NCBI RefSeq assembly: GCF_007558865.1
Contig: NZ_VLPK01000006.1
Coordinates: 1-64,000 of the forward strand
Source: Mucilaginibacter corticis
Lineage (GTDB): Bacteria > Bacteroidota > Bacteroidia > Sphingobacteriales > Sphingobacteriaceae
Direction: 5' to 3'
DNA: 64,000 nt
This document shows, piece after piece, positions 26,823 through 37,029 of the stretch (position 1 is the first letter of the stretch; every line of letters begins with the position of its first letter). The translations under genes were made by a program, and so were the position numbers. The notes beneath the pieces are model-generated. The model saw only the letters and a program-made list of their open reading frames with translations, made no database searches and was not told where the DNA came from.

Positions 26823-28316
26823 ATGATAGATTTAAAAACATTTGAAGTTTGGTTCATAACCGGAAGCCAGCATTTATACGGTGAGGAAACCTTAAAACTT
26901 GTCGCTGAACATGCACAGCAAATAGCTGCCGGAATTGATGGCGCAGCAAACATACCAGTTCGCATTGTATATCAACCGGTGGTTAAAAGCACCGAAGAAA
27001 TTTATGCGACCCTGCAAGCGGCAAATACGACGGAAAACTGTATCGGCATTATTGCCTGGATGCATACCTTCTCTCCTGCCAAAATGTGGATCAGGGGTTT
27101 AAGCATTCTAAAAAAGCCTATGCTTCATTTACATACCCAATTTAACCGGGACATTCCCTGGAGCAGTATTGATATGGATTTTATGAATCTTAACCAAAGT
27201 GCGCACGGAGACCGGGAATTTGGTTTCATGGTTTCGCGTATGCGTATGAACCGTAAAGTAGTAGTAGGTCACTGGCAGGATCCTGAGACACTGGGTCAAA
27301 TGGCCGCCTGGACCCGTGCTGCCGCGGGCTGGCATGACTGGCAGGGCGCAAAGTTCGCCCGCTTTGGCGACAATATGCGTTTCGTGGCGGTAACTGACGG
27401 CGATAAAGTAGAAGCCGAGCTAAAATTCGGATTCGCGGTGAATACTTACGGTATCGGCGATTTGGTGGCGGTTATCAATACCGTAAATGATACCGATATT
27501 AAGACATTGATCAATGAATACGAGGCAAATTACACTATAGCCGCTGAGCTAAAAAAAGGCGGTTCGAAACATTCATCGGTTTACGAGGCTGCAAAGATCG
27601 AACTTGGATTGCGCAAATTTTTAACTAACGGTGGCTTTAAGGGCTTTACTGATACGTTCGAGGACCTGCATGGCATGATCCAATTGCCTGGTATCGCTGC
27701 GCAACGCTTAATGGCTGATGGTTATGGCTTTGCTGGTGAAGGCGATTGGAAAACTACTGCCCTGGTACGGGCATTCAAAGTGATGGGTGCCGGCCTTCCG
27801 GGTGGTAATGCATTTATGGAAGATTATACTTATCATTTCGATCCAAATAATTCACTTGTTTTAGGATCACATATGCTGGAGGTCGACGCGTCGCTGGCCA
27901 GTGGTAAAGCATCTTTAGAGGTACATCCATTAGGTATAGGCGGCAAGGCCGACCCGGCGCGCCTGGTCTTTAATGTAGCAGGTGGCCCGGCTTTAAATGC
28001 TTCGCTGATCGATATGGGCAACCGGTTCCGTTTACTAATAAATGAGGTCGAGGCTGTCGAGCCTGTTGCAGACCTGCCTAACTTACCTGTAGCCCGTGTA
28101 CTTTGGAAGCCATTGCCTGACATGAAAACAGGCTGTGCAGCCTGGATCTATGGCGGCGGCGCACACCATACGGCCTATAGTCAAAATCTCACTGCGGAAC
28201 ATTTACAGGATTTTGCAGATATGGCCGGCATCGAATTTTTGAGGATCGGCGAAGGAACTACCATACCACAGTTCCGGAATGAATTGCTATGGAACGAAGT
28301 GGCCTATAAATTATAA
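26823..28316 (+). CDS. araA: L-arabinose isomerase
   Basis: 497 aa, cytosolic. It converts L-arabinose to L-ribulose, supplying the fused kinase-epimerase just upstream. Family blocks are clear: FEVWFITGSQHLYGEETL, WMHTFSPAKMWIRGL, TQFNRDIPWSSIDMDFMNLNQSAHGDREFG, GEGDWKTTALVRAFKVM, FMEDYTYHFD, GSHMLEVDASLA. Mn-binding Glu/His residues lie within these blocks. ATG start 66 bp after the fusion gene, no terminator between. Confidence 0.96.
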   Translation: MIDLKTFEVWFITGSQHLYGEETLKLVAEHAQQIAAGIDGAANIPVRIVYQPVVKSTEEIYATLQAANTTENCIGIIAWMHTFSPAKMWIRGLSILKKPMLHLHTQFNRDIPWSSIDMDFMNLNQSAHGDREFGFMVSRMRMNRKVVVGHWQDPETLGQMAAWTRAAAGWHDWQGAKFARFGDNMRFVAVTDGDKVEAELKFGFAVNTYGIGDLVAVINTVNDTDIKTLINEYEANYTIAAELKKGGSKHSSVYEAAKIELGLRKFLTNGGFKGFTDTFEDLHGMIQLPGIAAQRLMADGYGFAGEGDWKTTALVRAFKVMGAGLPGGNAFMEDYTYHFDPNNSLVLGSHMLEVDASLASGKASLEVHPLGIGGKADPARLVFNVAGGPALNASLIDMGNRFRLLINEVEAVEPVADLPNLPVARVLWKPLPDMKTGCAAWIYGGGAHHTAYSQNLTAEHLQDFADMAGIEFLRIGEGTTIPQFRNELLWNEVAYKL

Positions 28317-28411
28317 CCAGATTGCATTCAGGGGGATCAAAGATGGGTTTTGATATCCCTGATTATTGTTACGCTAAAGCAACACCTTTAAGAAACCAAT
28401 AAAACATTGTT

Positions 28412-30118
28412 ATGAATAGATTTTCAACCATTGACTACGTAATATTTGTAGTCTATTTCATCGTTGTATCCACCTATGGTTACTGGGTGTACAGCCGCAA
28501 AAAAATCAAAGGCGTATCAGACAGTAAGGACTTTTTTCTTGCTGAAGGATCGCTTACCTGGTGGGCTATCGGTGCGTCTCTCATCGCCTCTAATATATCC
28601 GCCGAACAGTTTATCGGGGCCAGCGGGCAGGGTTTTGCTGTGGGCTTAGCCGTAGCAGCCTATGAGTGGGTCGCTGCCATCGCCCTGATTATTGTGGCCG
28701 TCTGGTTCATACCGATTTACCTCAAGAATAAGATCTTTACTATGCCGCAGTTCCTGCATACCAGGTATAACGAAACGGTAAGTTTTGTCATGGCTATTTT
28801 CTGGTTATTCCTGTATGTATTTGTGAACCTGACCTCTATCCTGTTTCTCGGCGCGCTGGCACTTAACAATCTTTCGGGCGGCGATCAGGATTCGATGCAT
28901 TATATTATCATCGCCCTGGCCGTATTTGCCCTGTTCATTACGTTGGGTGGTATGAAGGTTATCGGCTTTACCGATGTAATCCAAGTACTGGTATTAGTTA
29001 TCGGGGGGCTGGCAACAACCTATATCGCATTAACTTTAGTTAGCGACCATTTTGGTTTAGGAAAAAGCGCGTTGGCCGGTTTTAACGCCATGATAAAGGA
29101 CGCCCCTGATCATTTTAAAATGATATTGCCTAAACCTAAAGCGGGTACATCACAGGTGGAGATCAATAAATATCTTGCTTTACCCGGAATTGCCATGTAT
29201 TTCGCCGGACAATGGATCGTCAACCTGAATTACTGGGGTTGCAACCAGTACATCACCCAACGCGCATTAGGCGCTGACCTGAAAACCGCACGCACGGGTA
29301 TCTTATTTGCAGGTTTAATGAAATTGGCTATGCCCATAATAGTTGTCTTACCGGGTATAGCAGCTTATGTTTTATACAAAAACGGCGCACTGCAACAAGA
29401 GATGCAAACTGGCGGGCATTTCAATTCGGACAATGCTTACTCGGCGGTGTTAGGTTTCCTTCCGACCGGTTTGAAAGGACTTTCAGTAGCCGCGCTTACC
29501 GCAGCGATAGTCGCATCTTTAGCTGGCAAGGCAAACAGTATCTCTACTATTTTCACTTTAGACATCTATAAGAAACACATTGATAAACAGGCGAGCGAAA
29601 AGAAGATGGTGATCGTCGGAAGGGTTACTATTTTTGCGGCATTGGTTTTTTCTATACTGCTAACCTGGAAAGATCTGTTAGGTATCGGTGGCGAGGGTGG
29701 TTTTACCTTTATTCAAAAATATACAGGCTTTATCAGCCCGGGAATATTCGCCATTTTTATATTGGGTTTCTTTTGGAAGCGTACAACGGGAGCCGCAGCT
29801 ATCGCGGGCATCCTAACCGGCTTTGCTATGTCAGTACTGTTCAATAACTATGCGCCTGCCTTATTCGGTAGCGAAACTATTTTATATACGGCTTTTCCTA
29901 ATGGCAAGGGTGGTTATGAAATCCCATTCCTGATCTGCATGGGGCTTTCGTTCCTCTTTACGATCATTGTTATGGTCGGCATCAGCCTGGTCGGGCCAAA
30001 AGTGAATGCAAAAGCTTTGGCGATAGATAGCAGCATGTTCAGGGTAGAACGTTCCACCCTGGCTTTGATCATATTGACGCTATTGTTATTGACGATGTTG
30101 TATGTTAAATTCTGGTAA
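28412..30118 (+). CDS. Sodium:solute symporter (SSS family), probable arabinose importer
   Basis: 568 aa with about 14 membrane helices. SSS motifs are visible: FFLAEGSLTWWAIGASLIASNISAEQFIGASG, then NYWGCNQYITQRALGA, and AALTAAIVASLAGKANSISTIFTLDIYKK. It couples sugar uptake across the inner membrane to the sodium gradient. Position between araA and the xylan hydrolases suggests L-arabinose or xylose as substrate. 95 bp separate it from araA; no separate operator is seen. Confidence 0.9.
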   Translation: MNRFSTIDYVIFVVYFIVVSTYGYWVYSRKKIKGVSDSKDFFLAEGSLTWWAIGASLIASNISAEQFIGASGQGFAVGLAVAAYEWVAAIALIIVAVWFIPIYLKNKIFTMPQFLHTRYNETVSFVMAIFWLFLYVFVNLTSILFLGALALNNLSGGDQDSMHYIIIALAVFALFITLGGMKVIGFTDVIQVLVLVIGGLATTYIALTLVSDHFGLGKSALAGFNAMIKDAPDHFKMILPKPKAGTSQVEINKYLALPGIAMYFAGQWIVNLNYWGCNQYITQRALGADLKTARTGILFAGLMKLAMPIIVVLPGIAAYVLYKNGALQQEMQTGGHFNSDNAYSAVLGFLPTGLKGLSVAALTAAIVASLAGKANSISTIFTLDIYKKHIDKQASEKKMVIVGRVTIFAALVFSILLTWKDLLGIGGEGGFTFIQKYTGFISPGIFAIFILGFFWKRTTGAAAIAGILTGFAMSVLFNNYAPALFGSETILYTAFPNGKGGYEIPFLICMGLSFLFTIIVMVGISLVGPKVNAKALAIDSSMFRVERSTLALIILTLLLLTMLYVKFW

Positions 30119-30144
30119 TGTAAGATTTTATTAACCGCGTTTTT

Positions 30145-31719
30145 ATGCTAAAAGCAATTTTCCAAGTGGCATTCATCCTGCTGTTGTTCGCCTCAGCGCC
30201 GGATACTATCAAGGCTCAGGCACATAATCCCATTATCGATGCAGATGTACCGGATATTTCGATAGTGCGTGTTGGTACTACCTATTACATGAGCAGCACC
30301 ACCATGCACATGAGTCCGGGCGTACCGATCATGAAATCGACCGACCTGGTAAACTGGAAAATCGTCAGCTATGCTTATGACACGCTGGCCAATGTGGACG
30401 AACTCAACCTTCAAAATGGAAAAAGCACGTACGGGCGCGGGTCCTGGGCAAGCAGCCTTCGCTACCACAATGGCCTCTTCTATGTAAGTACGTTCGCCCA
30501 AACTACGGGTAAGACCTACGTTTATACGACAAAGGATATCGAACGGGGCCCCTGGAAAGCCGCTGCTTTTAAGCCGGCTTTACATGACCACTCGTTATTT
30601 TTCGATGATGATGGAAAGGTCTATATGATTACGGGCAGCGGGAAATTAAGATTGGTAGAGCTTAACAGCGATGCTACCGGAATCAAACCGGGCGGTATTG
30701 ATCAGGTTGTTATAGAAAATGCCAGCCTGCCTTCCGGTGCCAATGGCGGTTTAGGGGCTGAAGGTTCTCAGTTGTTTAAAATAAATGGCAAGTATTACCT
30801 GTTCAATATCACCTGGCCGCGCGGCGGCATGCGGACGGTTGTTATTCATAGGGCCGATAAAATTACGGGGCCTTATGAGGGCAGAATTGGTTTTCAAGAC
30901 CAAGGAGTCGCACAAGGCGGACTGGTAGATACGCCCGATGGCGCCTGGTACGCCTATTTGTTTCGCGATTTTGGTTCGGTGGGCCGTGTCCCTTACCTCG
31001 TTCCTGTAAAGTGGGAAGACGGCTGGCCCATTTTAGGCGAAAAGGGGAAGGTGCCGGAGACATTGAAACTCCCTGCAAGCCGCGGATTGATACCGGGGAT
31101 CATTGCATCAGATGAGTTTAGCCGAAAAAAAAGTGATCGGCCGTTGCCATTGGTCTGGCAATGGAACCATAACCCTGACGCTGCCTTGTGGTCAATTGGT
31201 GAAAGGAAGGGTTTTTTACGGTTAAAAACAGGAAAGGTGGACTCAGATTTTCTGATGGCCAGAAACTCCCTGACCCAACGAACGATTGGCCCGGTGTGCA
31301 GCGGGTCAACCGCGCTGGATGTTTCGCACATGCATGACGGTGATTTTGCGGGTTTGGGCCTTTTGCAAAAAAATTACGGATTGGCGGGTGTGAAAGTAGA
31401 GGGTAACAGTAAATCGATCGTTATGGTCAACGCCGGCACCGGCAAGCCTGTAGAGGTGCAAAAAATACCGCTCAACCAAAAAGTAATTTATTTTAAAGCT
31501 GAGTGCGACTTTACAGAAAAAAAAGATGTGGCTGATTTTTATTATAGTCTCGACGGCAAATTATGGACGTCATTGGGTAGCCGGCTGAAAATGGCTTATA
31601 CTATCCCTCATTTTATGGGTTACCGGTTTGCCTTGTTCAATTATGCTACAAAAGCGGCCGGCGGCTGGGCGGATTTTGATTTTTTCCATATCAGCGACCG
31701 CGTAACTGCTGCTAACTAG
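30145..31719 (+). CDS. GH43 beta-xylosidase/alpha-L-arabinofuranosidase with C-terminal ConA-like domain
   Basis: 524 aa with a signal peptide ending TIKAQ. GH43 propeller about 26-320: NPIIDADVPDISIVRVGTTYYMSSTTMHMSPG (base D37), DGKVYMITGSG, GAEGSQLFKINGKYYLF (acid Glu). Residues about 330-520 form a beta-sandwich (DFAGLGLLQKNYGLAGV...) like those of GH43 xylosidases that close the active site. Acts on side chains or xylooligosaccharides. 26 bp after the symporter, in operon. Confidence 0.88.
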   Translation: MLKAIFQVAFILLLFASAPDTIKAQAHNPIIDADVPDISIVRVGTTYYMSSTTMHMSPGVPIMKSTDLVNWKIVSYAYDTLANVDELNLQNGKSTYGRGSWASSLRYHNGLFYVSTFAQTTGKTYVYTTKDIERGPWKAAAFKPALHDHSLFFDDDGKVYMITGSGKLRLVELNSDATGIKPGGIDQVVIENASLPSGANGGLGAEGSQLFKINGKYYLFNITWPRGGMRTVVIHRADKITGPYEGRIGFQDQGVAQGGLVDTPDGAWYAYLFRDFGSVGRVPYLVPVKWEDGWPILGEKGKVPETLKLPASRGLIPGIIASDEFSRKKSDRPLPLVWQWNHNPDAALWSIGERKGFLRLKTGKVDSDFLMARNSLTQRTIGPVCSGSTALDVSHMHDGDFAGLGLLQKNYGLAGVKVEGNSKSIVMVNAGTGKPVEVQKIPLNQKVIYFKAECDFTEKKDVADFYYSLDGKLWTSLGSRLKMAYTIPHFMGYRFALFNYATKAAGGWADFDFFHISDRVTAAN

Positions 31720-31737
31720 TTAAATAAAACACAAAGA

Positions 31738-32877
31738 ATGATACTAAAAGAAAAACCCACGCTAAGGCTGACCATTATTGGTACGCTTTATTGGTTATGC
31801 CTGGTAACAAACGTGAGCGGTCAAATGCTGACCCGTGACGAAAACAAGGGCTTAAAGGATTATTACAAGGCATATTTTCCAATCGGCGTGGCGGTAAATA
31901 TCCGCGCGCTGAAAGGCGATGAAGCCAAACTTATCATTCATGAGTTTAATAGTATTACTCCGGAGAACGATATGAAAATGGGGCCGATACACCCGCGTGA
32001 AGATTTTTACAATTGGCGGAATGCGGACTCCATCGTAAACTTTGCCATTAAACATCATATCCGCATCCGGGGTCATAACTTGTTATGGCATGCCCAGGCC
32101 CCGGCCTGGATGTTTAAAGACAGCACCGGCGGGCAGGTAAGTAAAGAAGTTTTATTAAAGCGTCTAAAAGATCATATTACCGCGGTTGTTACGCACTTTA
32201 AAGGCAAAATTTATGCCTGGGACGTGGTCAATGAAGCGATTGACGATAAGCCCGATAATTATCTGCGCAATTCATTATGGTATAAAATCTGCGGCGAAGA
32301 GTTTATTCCCAAGGCATTCGAATATGCACATGCGGCTGATCCGTCGGCGGCGCTTTATTACAATGACTACAACAGCGAAAACGAATCGAAGCGTGAAAAG
32401 ATATTCAAGTTATTAAAAAGTCTCGTGGATGCCGGGATCCCGATCAACGGGGTAGGATTGCAAGGTCATTGGAAATTGGATAACCCGTCTCCCGAACTGA
32501 TCCGTGAGGCTCTGGACCGTTATAAATCCCTTGGGCTAAAAATACAGATCACCGAGTTGGATATTACCGTCCGAGGGCGAAACCATAATGCGCAGGCAAA
32601 TGCGGACTCAGGATTAACCCCGGCGCTGGCGGACCGGCAGGCGGCGCGCTATAAAGAATTGTTTGAAATATTCAGGGCCTATAAAAATGTGATCACCGGT
32701 GTTACTTTTTGGAATGTCTCCGACCGTTATAGCTGGCTGGATTCCAGAAACGGCGGTCTCGCCGGCGGAGCCGCTGCCAGCGACCAAAGTAACCCGGTTA
32801 TAATAAAAGCTTACCCCCTATTATTTGATGAAAATCTTCAGCGAAAAAAGGCCTATTGGTCAGTAGCCAATTTTTAA
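31738..32877 (+). CDS. GH10 endo-1,4-beta-xylanase
   Basis: 379 aa, signal peptide (TIIGTLYWLCLVTNVSG). The barrel has RGHNLLWHAQAPAW, acid/base E166 in WDVVNEAID and nucleophile E273 in QITELDIT; FWNVSDRYSWLD closes the site. It cuts the xylan backbone internally. The length is that of a single catalytic domain without carbohydrate-binding module. 18 bp after the GH43 gene. Confidence 0.95.
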   Translation: MILKEKPTLRLTIIGTLYWLCLVTNVSGQMLTRDENKGLKDYYKAYFPIGVAVNIRALKGDEAKLIIHEFNSITPENDMKMGPIHPREDFYNWRNADSIVNFAIKHHIRIRGHNLLWHAQAPAWMFKDSTGGQVSKEVLLKRLKDHITAVVTHFKGKIYAWDVVNEAIDDKPDNYLRNSLWYKICGEEFIPKAFEYAHAADPSAALYYNDYNSENESKREKIFKLLKSLVDAGIPINGVGLQGHWKLDNPSPELIREALDRYKSLGLKIQITELDITVRGRNHNAQANADSGLTPALADRQAARYKELFEIFRAYKNVITGVTFWNVSDRYSWLDSRNGGLAGGAAASDQSNPVIIKAYPLLFDENLQRKKAYWSVANF

Positions 32878-32906
32878 ATTAACAGAAGGAAATTAATATT
32901 TGCATT

Positions 32907-34856
32907 ATGGATAATTACCGTTTTTTAAGCATCATACTTCCGCTCCTGATCAGTGTGTCAGTTGCCAGGTCCCAGTCGGTTAAGACTCCCGACTCTACCC
33001 TTAGGTATCAGCGGGTACAGACCTACGTTAATCCGGTCTTGCCGGGCGATCATCCTGACCCAACGCTACTTAGAGTAGGAGATGACTTTTATCATTGCGG
33101 TTCAACTTTTCATTTTAATCCCTATCTGCCCATTTACCATTCCAGAGACCTGGTTCATTGGGAAGTCATCAGCCGGGTTTTACCTGCAGCAAAGGCAACT
33201 TGGGTGAACGACCAGCCATCGGCCGGGATCTGGCAGGGAGCCATCACCTATTTTTACGGGTCTTACTGGATCTACTTCTCGGCTGGCGGACAATGGTTTT
33301 GTAAAGCCAGTTCGCCAGCTGGTCCCTGGTCCGATCCCGTACAGGTTAAATCCAATCCGGCCACGGGCAACCTGGGCTATGATAATTCCATATTTGTAGA
33401 TGATGACGGCAAACCTTATATGGTGATCAAAAATGGCCAGAAGATTAACCGCTTACAGGCCTTGGGCCGGGACGGGCAATTAACCGAAAACGTCATTAAG
33501 CTGGACTGGATCAATGCCCGGCTGCAATATAGCTGGGCCGAAGGCCCGGTGATGTGCAAGCGTAACGGATTTTATTATTATTTCCCTGCCGGTGATGTTA
33601 CGGGCGGACAGTATGTTCTAAGAACCTCCGCACTGACCAGCGACTCGACCAAATGGGAGCGGTTGGGCAACTTCTTTAAGCCGGTAACCGATCCTAAGGT
33701 TCGGTTTCGCCGCCCAAACCATATCTCCGCACCATTTCAGCTGGCTGACGGAACCTGGTGGACGATTGGCCAGAGTTACGAAAATTACGAGGGAGATGAC
33801 TGGTCCGGAATGGGTCGTCAAACCTCGCTATTTCCCGTCACCTGGGAAGGTGACCGCCCCTGGGGAATGGCGCCAACTACCCAACCGATCATTAAACCAA
33901 ATCTGCCACAGTCGGGCATTCCCTGGAGGAGTGTTAAAACCGACTATTTTAACGAAGAAGTACTTGATCTGAACTGGCACTTCCTAACTAAGAAAGCAAG
34001 CACAAATTATTCCCTCACCGACCGAAAAGGCTGGGTAAGGTTAAAGCCTGATACAGGACGAACCCACCTGGTACAAAAAGAGACCGATCATTTTTATGCA
34101 GCAGTTACCCGGGTTGACCTGAATGCCAGCTCAGCGACAAGCCAGGCCGGAATATACTTAACCAACGGAAACCAAAAAGTAGTTGTGAAATTATTTACCG
34201 GCTACGACAACGGCAAAAAGATAGTTTTCGAACTAGATACGGCAAAGCGCAGCATTCCCAATACTTTAGGTAATATCGTATGGTTGAAACTGGAAAGGTA
34301 TCAACATTTTTTAAGCGCCTACTGCAGCAGTGATGGTAAAACCTGGATATCGCTTGGCGCTCCTGTCAACGCAGCAAACCTGGACAAAGCGCAACCCGCT
34401 TTCAATTCTTGGGTAGGGACTAGTATAGGTTTGTTTGCCGAAGGGCAACCGGCCGACTTTGATTGCTTTATTTGTAAAGACGGCGGTTCGGCATTACCAG
34501 CGGTCGGCTACAGCAATTATTACGGGGTAACGAGACACCCTTATGGGACGGAGGCCGGCGTTACTAATACCACCGTTTACGGTGGCTGGTTTATGCTTTC
34601 CGGCGTTGAAACAGGACACCAACCGAAAGCGGTCAGTGTCACTGTGAATGCGAAGGTCGGGGGGCAACTTGAAATATGGCTCGATGATCTGGAAAAAGGA
34701 ACCCTGATCGCCAGGATTCCGCTGCAGCGGTCGACCGGGTGGAAATCTTATAGCAGTGCGCTAAAGAAAGTAAGCGGCCAGCATGACATCTTTGTTAAGT
34801 TTCCTGCCGGAACAGCCCGGGATATCTCCGTAAAAACTATTCAATTTTTGGATTGA
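32907..34856 (+). CDS. GH43 enzyme with ConA-like and CBM6-like C-terminal domains
   Basis: 649 aa, signal peptide ending VARSQ. GH43 propeller about 38-335: YVNPVLPGDHPDPTLLRVGDDFYHCGS (base D51), YDNSIFVDDDGKPYMV, SWAEGPVMCKRNGFYY (acid Glu). A beta-sandwich follows (about 345-525). The last 115 residues (YYGVTRHPYGTEAGV ... GQLEIWLDDLEKG ... HDIFVKFPAG) resemble a CBM6-type sugar-binding module, truncated at its N-terminus relative to typical ones. Likely a xylosidase/arabinofuranosidase of the xylan operon. Confidence 0.87.
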   Translation: MDNYRFLSIILPLLISVSVARSQSVKTPDSTLRYQRVQTYVNPVLPGDHPDPTLLRVGDDFYHCGSTFHFNPYLPIYHSRDLVHWEVISRVLPAAKATWVNDQPSAGIWQGAITYFYGSYWIYFSAGGQWFCKASSPAGPWSDPVQVKSNPATGNLGYDNSIFVDDDGKPYMVIKNGQKINRLQALGRDGQLTENVIKLDWINARLQYSWAEGPVMCKRNGFYYYFPAGDVTGGQYVLRTSALTSDSTKWERLGNFFKPVTDPKVRFRRPNHISAPFQLADGTWWTIGQSYENYEGDDWSGMGRQTSLFPVTWEGDRPWGMAPTTQPIIKPNLPQSGIPWRSVKTDYFNEEVLDLNWHFLTKKASTNYSLTDRKGWVRLKPDTGRTHLVQKETDHFYAAVTRVDLNASSATSQAGIYLTNGNQKVVVKLFTGYDNGKKIVFELDTAKRSIPNTLGNIVWLKLERYQHFLSAYCSSDGKTWISLGAPVNAANLDKAQPAFNSWVGTSIGLFAEGQPADFDCFICKDGGSALPAVGYSNYYGVTRHPYGTEAGVTNTTVYGGWFMLSGVETGHQPKAVSVTVNAKVGGQLEIWLDDLEKGTLIARIPLQRSTGWKSYSSALKKVSGQHDIFVKFPAGTARDISVKTIQFLD

Positions 34857-34861
34857 CGGAT

Positions 34862-36166
34862 ATGAAAAAATTAATATTAGCTTTAACGCTATTCGCTGTA
34901 TTGCCTGGTATATCCATCGGTCAGTCTAAAAGAGCGAGCATCCGGAAAAACACCGGGGCGGCAATCGAATCGGGGATTTATCCCAATATATTTAAAGCCG
35001 CCGGCTACAGCCAGGCAGCCATCGACCGGAAAATTGCAGATGCTTATCAAACAATATTTGAGGGGCCGGACCGGGTTTATTTTACCGTAGGCGATTCTAT
35101 GGCCTATATATCAGATGTAAAGAATCACGATGCAAGGACCGAAGGCCTGTCTTATGGAATGATGATCGCGGTACAGTTGGACAAAAAAGAAGTTTTTGAC
35201 CGCATATGGCGGTGGTCCAAAAAGTATCTTCAGCATCAGTCCGGGCCGCGGCAAGGGTATTTTGCCTGGAGTATCAACCCGCAAACCATGAAACGTAATT
35301 CTGAAGGTTCGGCATCCGATGGTGAGCTCTATTTCATTACCGACCTTTTATTTGCTGCTAACCGCTGGGGAAATGGTACCGGCATCAACTATTACGCTGA
35401 AGCCCGAAACATACTGGATGCCATGTGGAAAAAAGACGGGACCGGAAATATTTACAACCTGATTAACATAACACATAAACAGATCAGTTTTGTCCCCGAA
35501 GGGGGTAACTATAACTGGACCGACCCATCCTATCATCTGCCGGCATTCTATGAAATCTGGGCGCTGTATGCCAAAGACGGCCACAAACAATTTTATAAAG
35601 ATTGTGCGGACACATCGCGTGCTTTTTTGCATAGCGCCTGCGACCCTGTTACTGCGCTGAATTCTGATTATGCCGAATTTTCCGGAAAGCCGCACCCCAC
35701 CAGCTGGATGCCCGCCGGTTTCCGTTATGACTCCTGGCGGGTTCCTATGAATATCACCATGGACTATGTCTGGTTCGGCAAGGATAAAAGCTGGCAGGAG
35801 TCTTACGCGACCAGGTTCCAGGACTTCCTCAGGTCCAAAGGAATAAACTCCTTTGAAGATCAATTCAATCTCGACGGTTCACGTCCGGAATTTATTCTTC
35901 AGGCGGGAATCGTTAAAAAACTAAGGCATTCTATCGGGCTGGTAGCAACGGCGGCCACCACTGCACACATCAGTCGCAATTCTGCCGGTCTTGATTTTGT
36001 CCATGCACTTTGGAATGCTAAATTGGAACCGTATGAAGACGGGTATTATGATACCTATTATGACGGCTTGCTTTACCTGTTCAGCTTGATGCACCTTAGC
36101 GGTAAATATCAGATCATTAAACCAAAGTTCATTAATCCTTATTTATTAATAACATGTCTATCATAA
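34862..36166 (+). CDS. GH8, probable reducing-end xylose-releasing exo-oligoxylanase
   Basis: ATG at 34862 is taken (MKKLILALTLFAVLPGISIG signal peptide); an upstream TTG at 34853 overlaps the previous stop. 434 aa. The GH8 (alpha/alpha)6 barrel shows acid E94 in ARTEGLSYGMMIA and NWTDPSYHLPAFYEIWA, and SDGELYFITDLLFAA. GH8 includes chitosanases, cellulases and Rex xylanases; the company of GH10 and GH43 favours Rex. The C-terminus runs 13 bp into the esterase gene. Confidence 0.85.
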   Translation: MKKLILALTLFAVLPGISIGQSKRASIRKNTGAAIESGIYPNIFKAAGYSQAAIDRKIADAYQTIFEGPDRVYFTVGDSMAYISDVKNHDARTEGLSYGMMIAVQLDKKEVFDRIWRWSKKYLQHQSGPRQGYFAWSINPQTMKRNSEGSASDGELYFITDLLFAANRWGNGTGINYYAEARNILDAMWKKDGTGNIYNLINITHKQISFVPEGGNYNWTDPSYHLPAFYEIWALYAKDGHKQFYKDCADTSRAFLHSACDPVTALNSDYAEFSGKPHPTSWMPAGFRYDSWRVPMNITMDYVWFGKDKSWQESYATRFQDFLRSKGINSFEDQFNLDGSRPEFILQAGIVKKLRHSIGLVATAATTAHISRNSAGLDFVHALWNAKLEPYEDGYYDTYYDGLLYLFSLMHLSGKYQIIKPKFINPYLLITCLS

Positions 36167-37005
36167 AATCACGATTGCTGACTATCAGCCTGCTAATGCT
36201 GATGACATTTTGTTCGACTGTATTTGCGCAAGCGCCGGTTGAGCAACCATTACCGGGATTTGATCATTTACGCACAGATATAACACACGGTAACATTGAC
36301 AGCATTAGCTATTTTTCCCAAGCTGTTGACACTATGCGCAAGGCCATGGTATATACACCGCCGGGTTACACAACAAACAAAAAGTATCCGGTGCTTTATC
36401 TTTTGCATGGCATAGGCGGCGACGAAAAAGAATGGTTAAAAGGCGGCAATCCTCAAATAATCCTTGATAACCTGTACGCGGAGGGTAAAGTCACCCCTAT
36501 GATTATTGTGATGCCCAATGGCCGCGCCATGAAGGATGACCGCGCCACCGGCAATATCATGGCGCCGGAAAAGGTTGCCGCTTTCGCGACTTTTGAAAAA
36601 GACTTGCTTAACGATCTGATCCCATTCATTGAGCAAACTTATCCAGTTTTAAAGGATAAGGACGACAGGGCTATAGCCGGCTTATCTATGGGCGGCGGCC
36701 AGTCGCTTAACTTCGGTCTGGGCCATTTGGACAAATTTGCCTGGGTAGGCGGTTTTTCTTCTGCACCGAATACTAAGGTTCCGGAATTACTTGTCCCCGA
36801 TCCGGAAGCAGCAAAAAAACAATTAAAACTGCTCTGGCTATCCTGCGGGGCCAGCGACGGCCTGCTCAGCTTTAGCAAACGGACACATGAATATCTTGAA
36901 GCAAAAGGTGTACCTCATATTTATTATATAGCGCCCGGCGTACATGACTTTAAAGTTTGGAAGGACGGCTTGTATATGTTTGCGCAGTTGATATTTAAAC
37001 CTTAG
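36154..37005 (+). CDS. CE1-type carbohydrate esterase (feruloyl/acetyl-xylan)
   Basis: 283 aa, signal peptide ending TVFAQ. Alpha/beta-hydrolase with LLHGIGGDEKEW oxyanion region, nucleophile S178 in GLSMGGGQS, D235 in GASDG and H264 in GVHDFKVWK. Homologues de-esterify xylan side groups. The start overlaps the GH8 gene end by 13 bp, indicating translational coupling. Confidence 0.88.
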   Translation: MSIIKSRLLTISLLMLMTFCSTVFAQAPVEQPLPGFDHLRTDITHGNIDSISYFSQAVDTMRKAMVYTPPGYTTNKKYPVLYLLHGIGGDEKEWLKGGNPQIILDNLYAEGKVTPMIIVMPNGRAMKDDRATGNIMAPEKVAAFATFEKDLLNDLIPFIEQTYPVLKDKDDRAIAGLSMGGGQSLNFGLGHLDKFAWVGGFSSAPNTKVPELLVPDPEAAKKQLKLLWLSCGASDGLLSFSKRTHEYLEAKGVPHIYYIAPGVHDFKVWKDGLYMFAQLIFKP

Positions 37006-37029
37006 CTATTTCAGTTTTGAACTCATTTC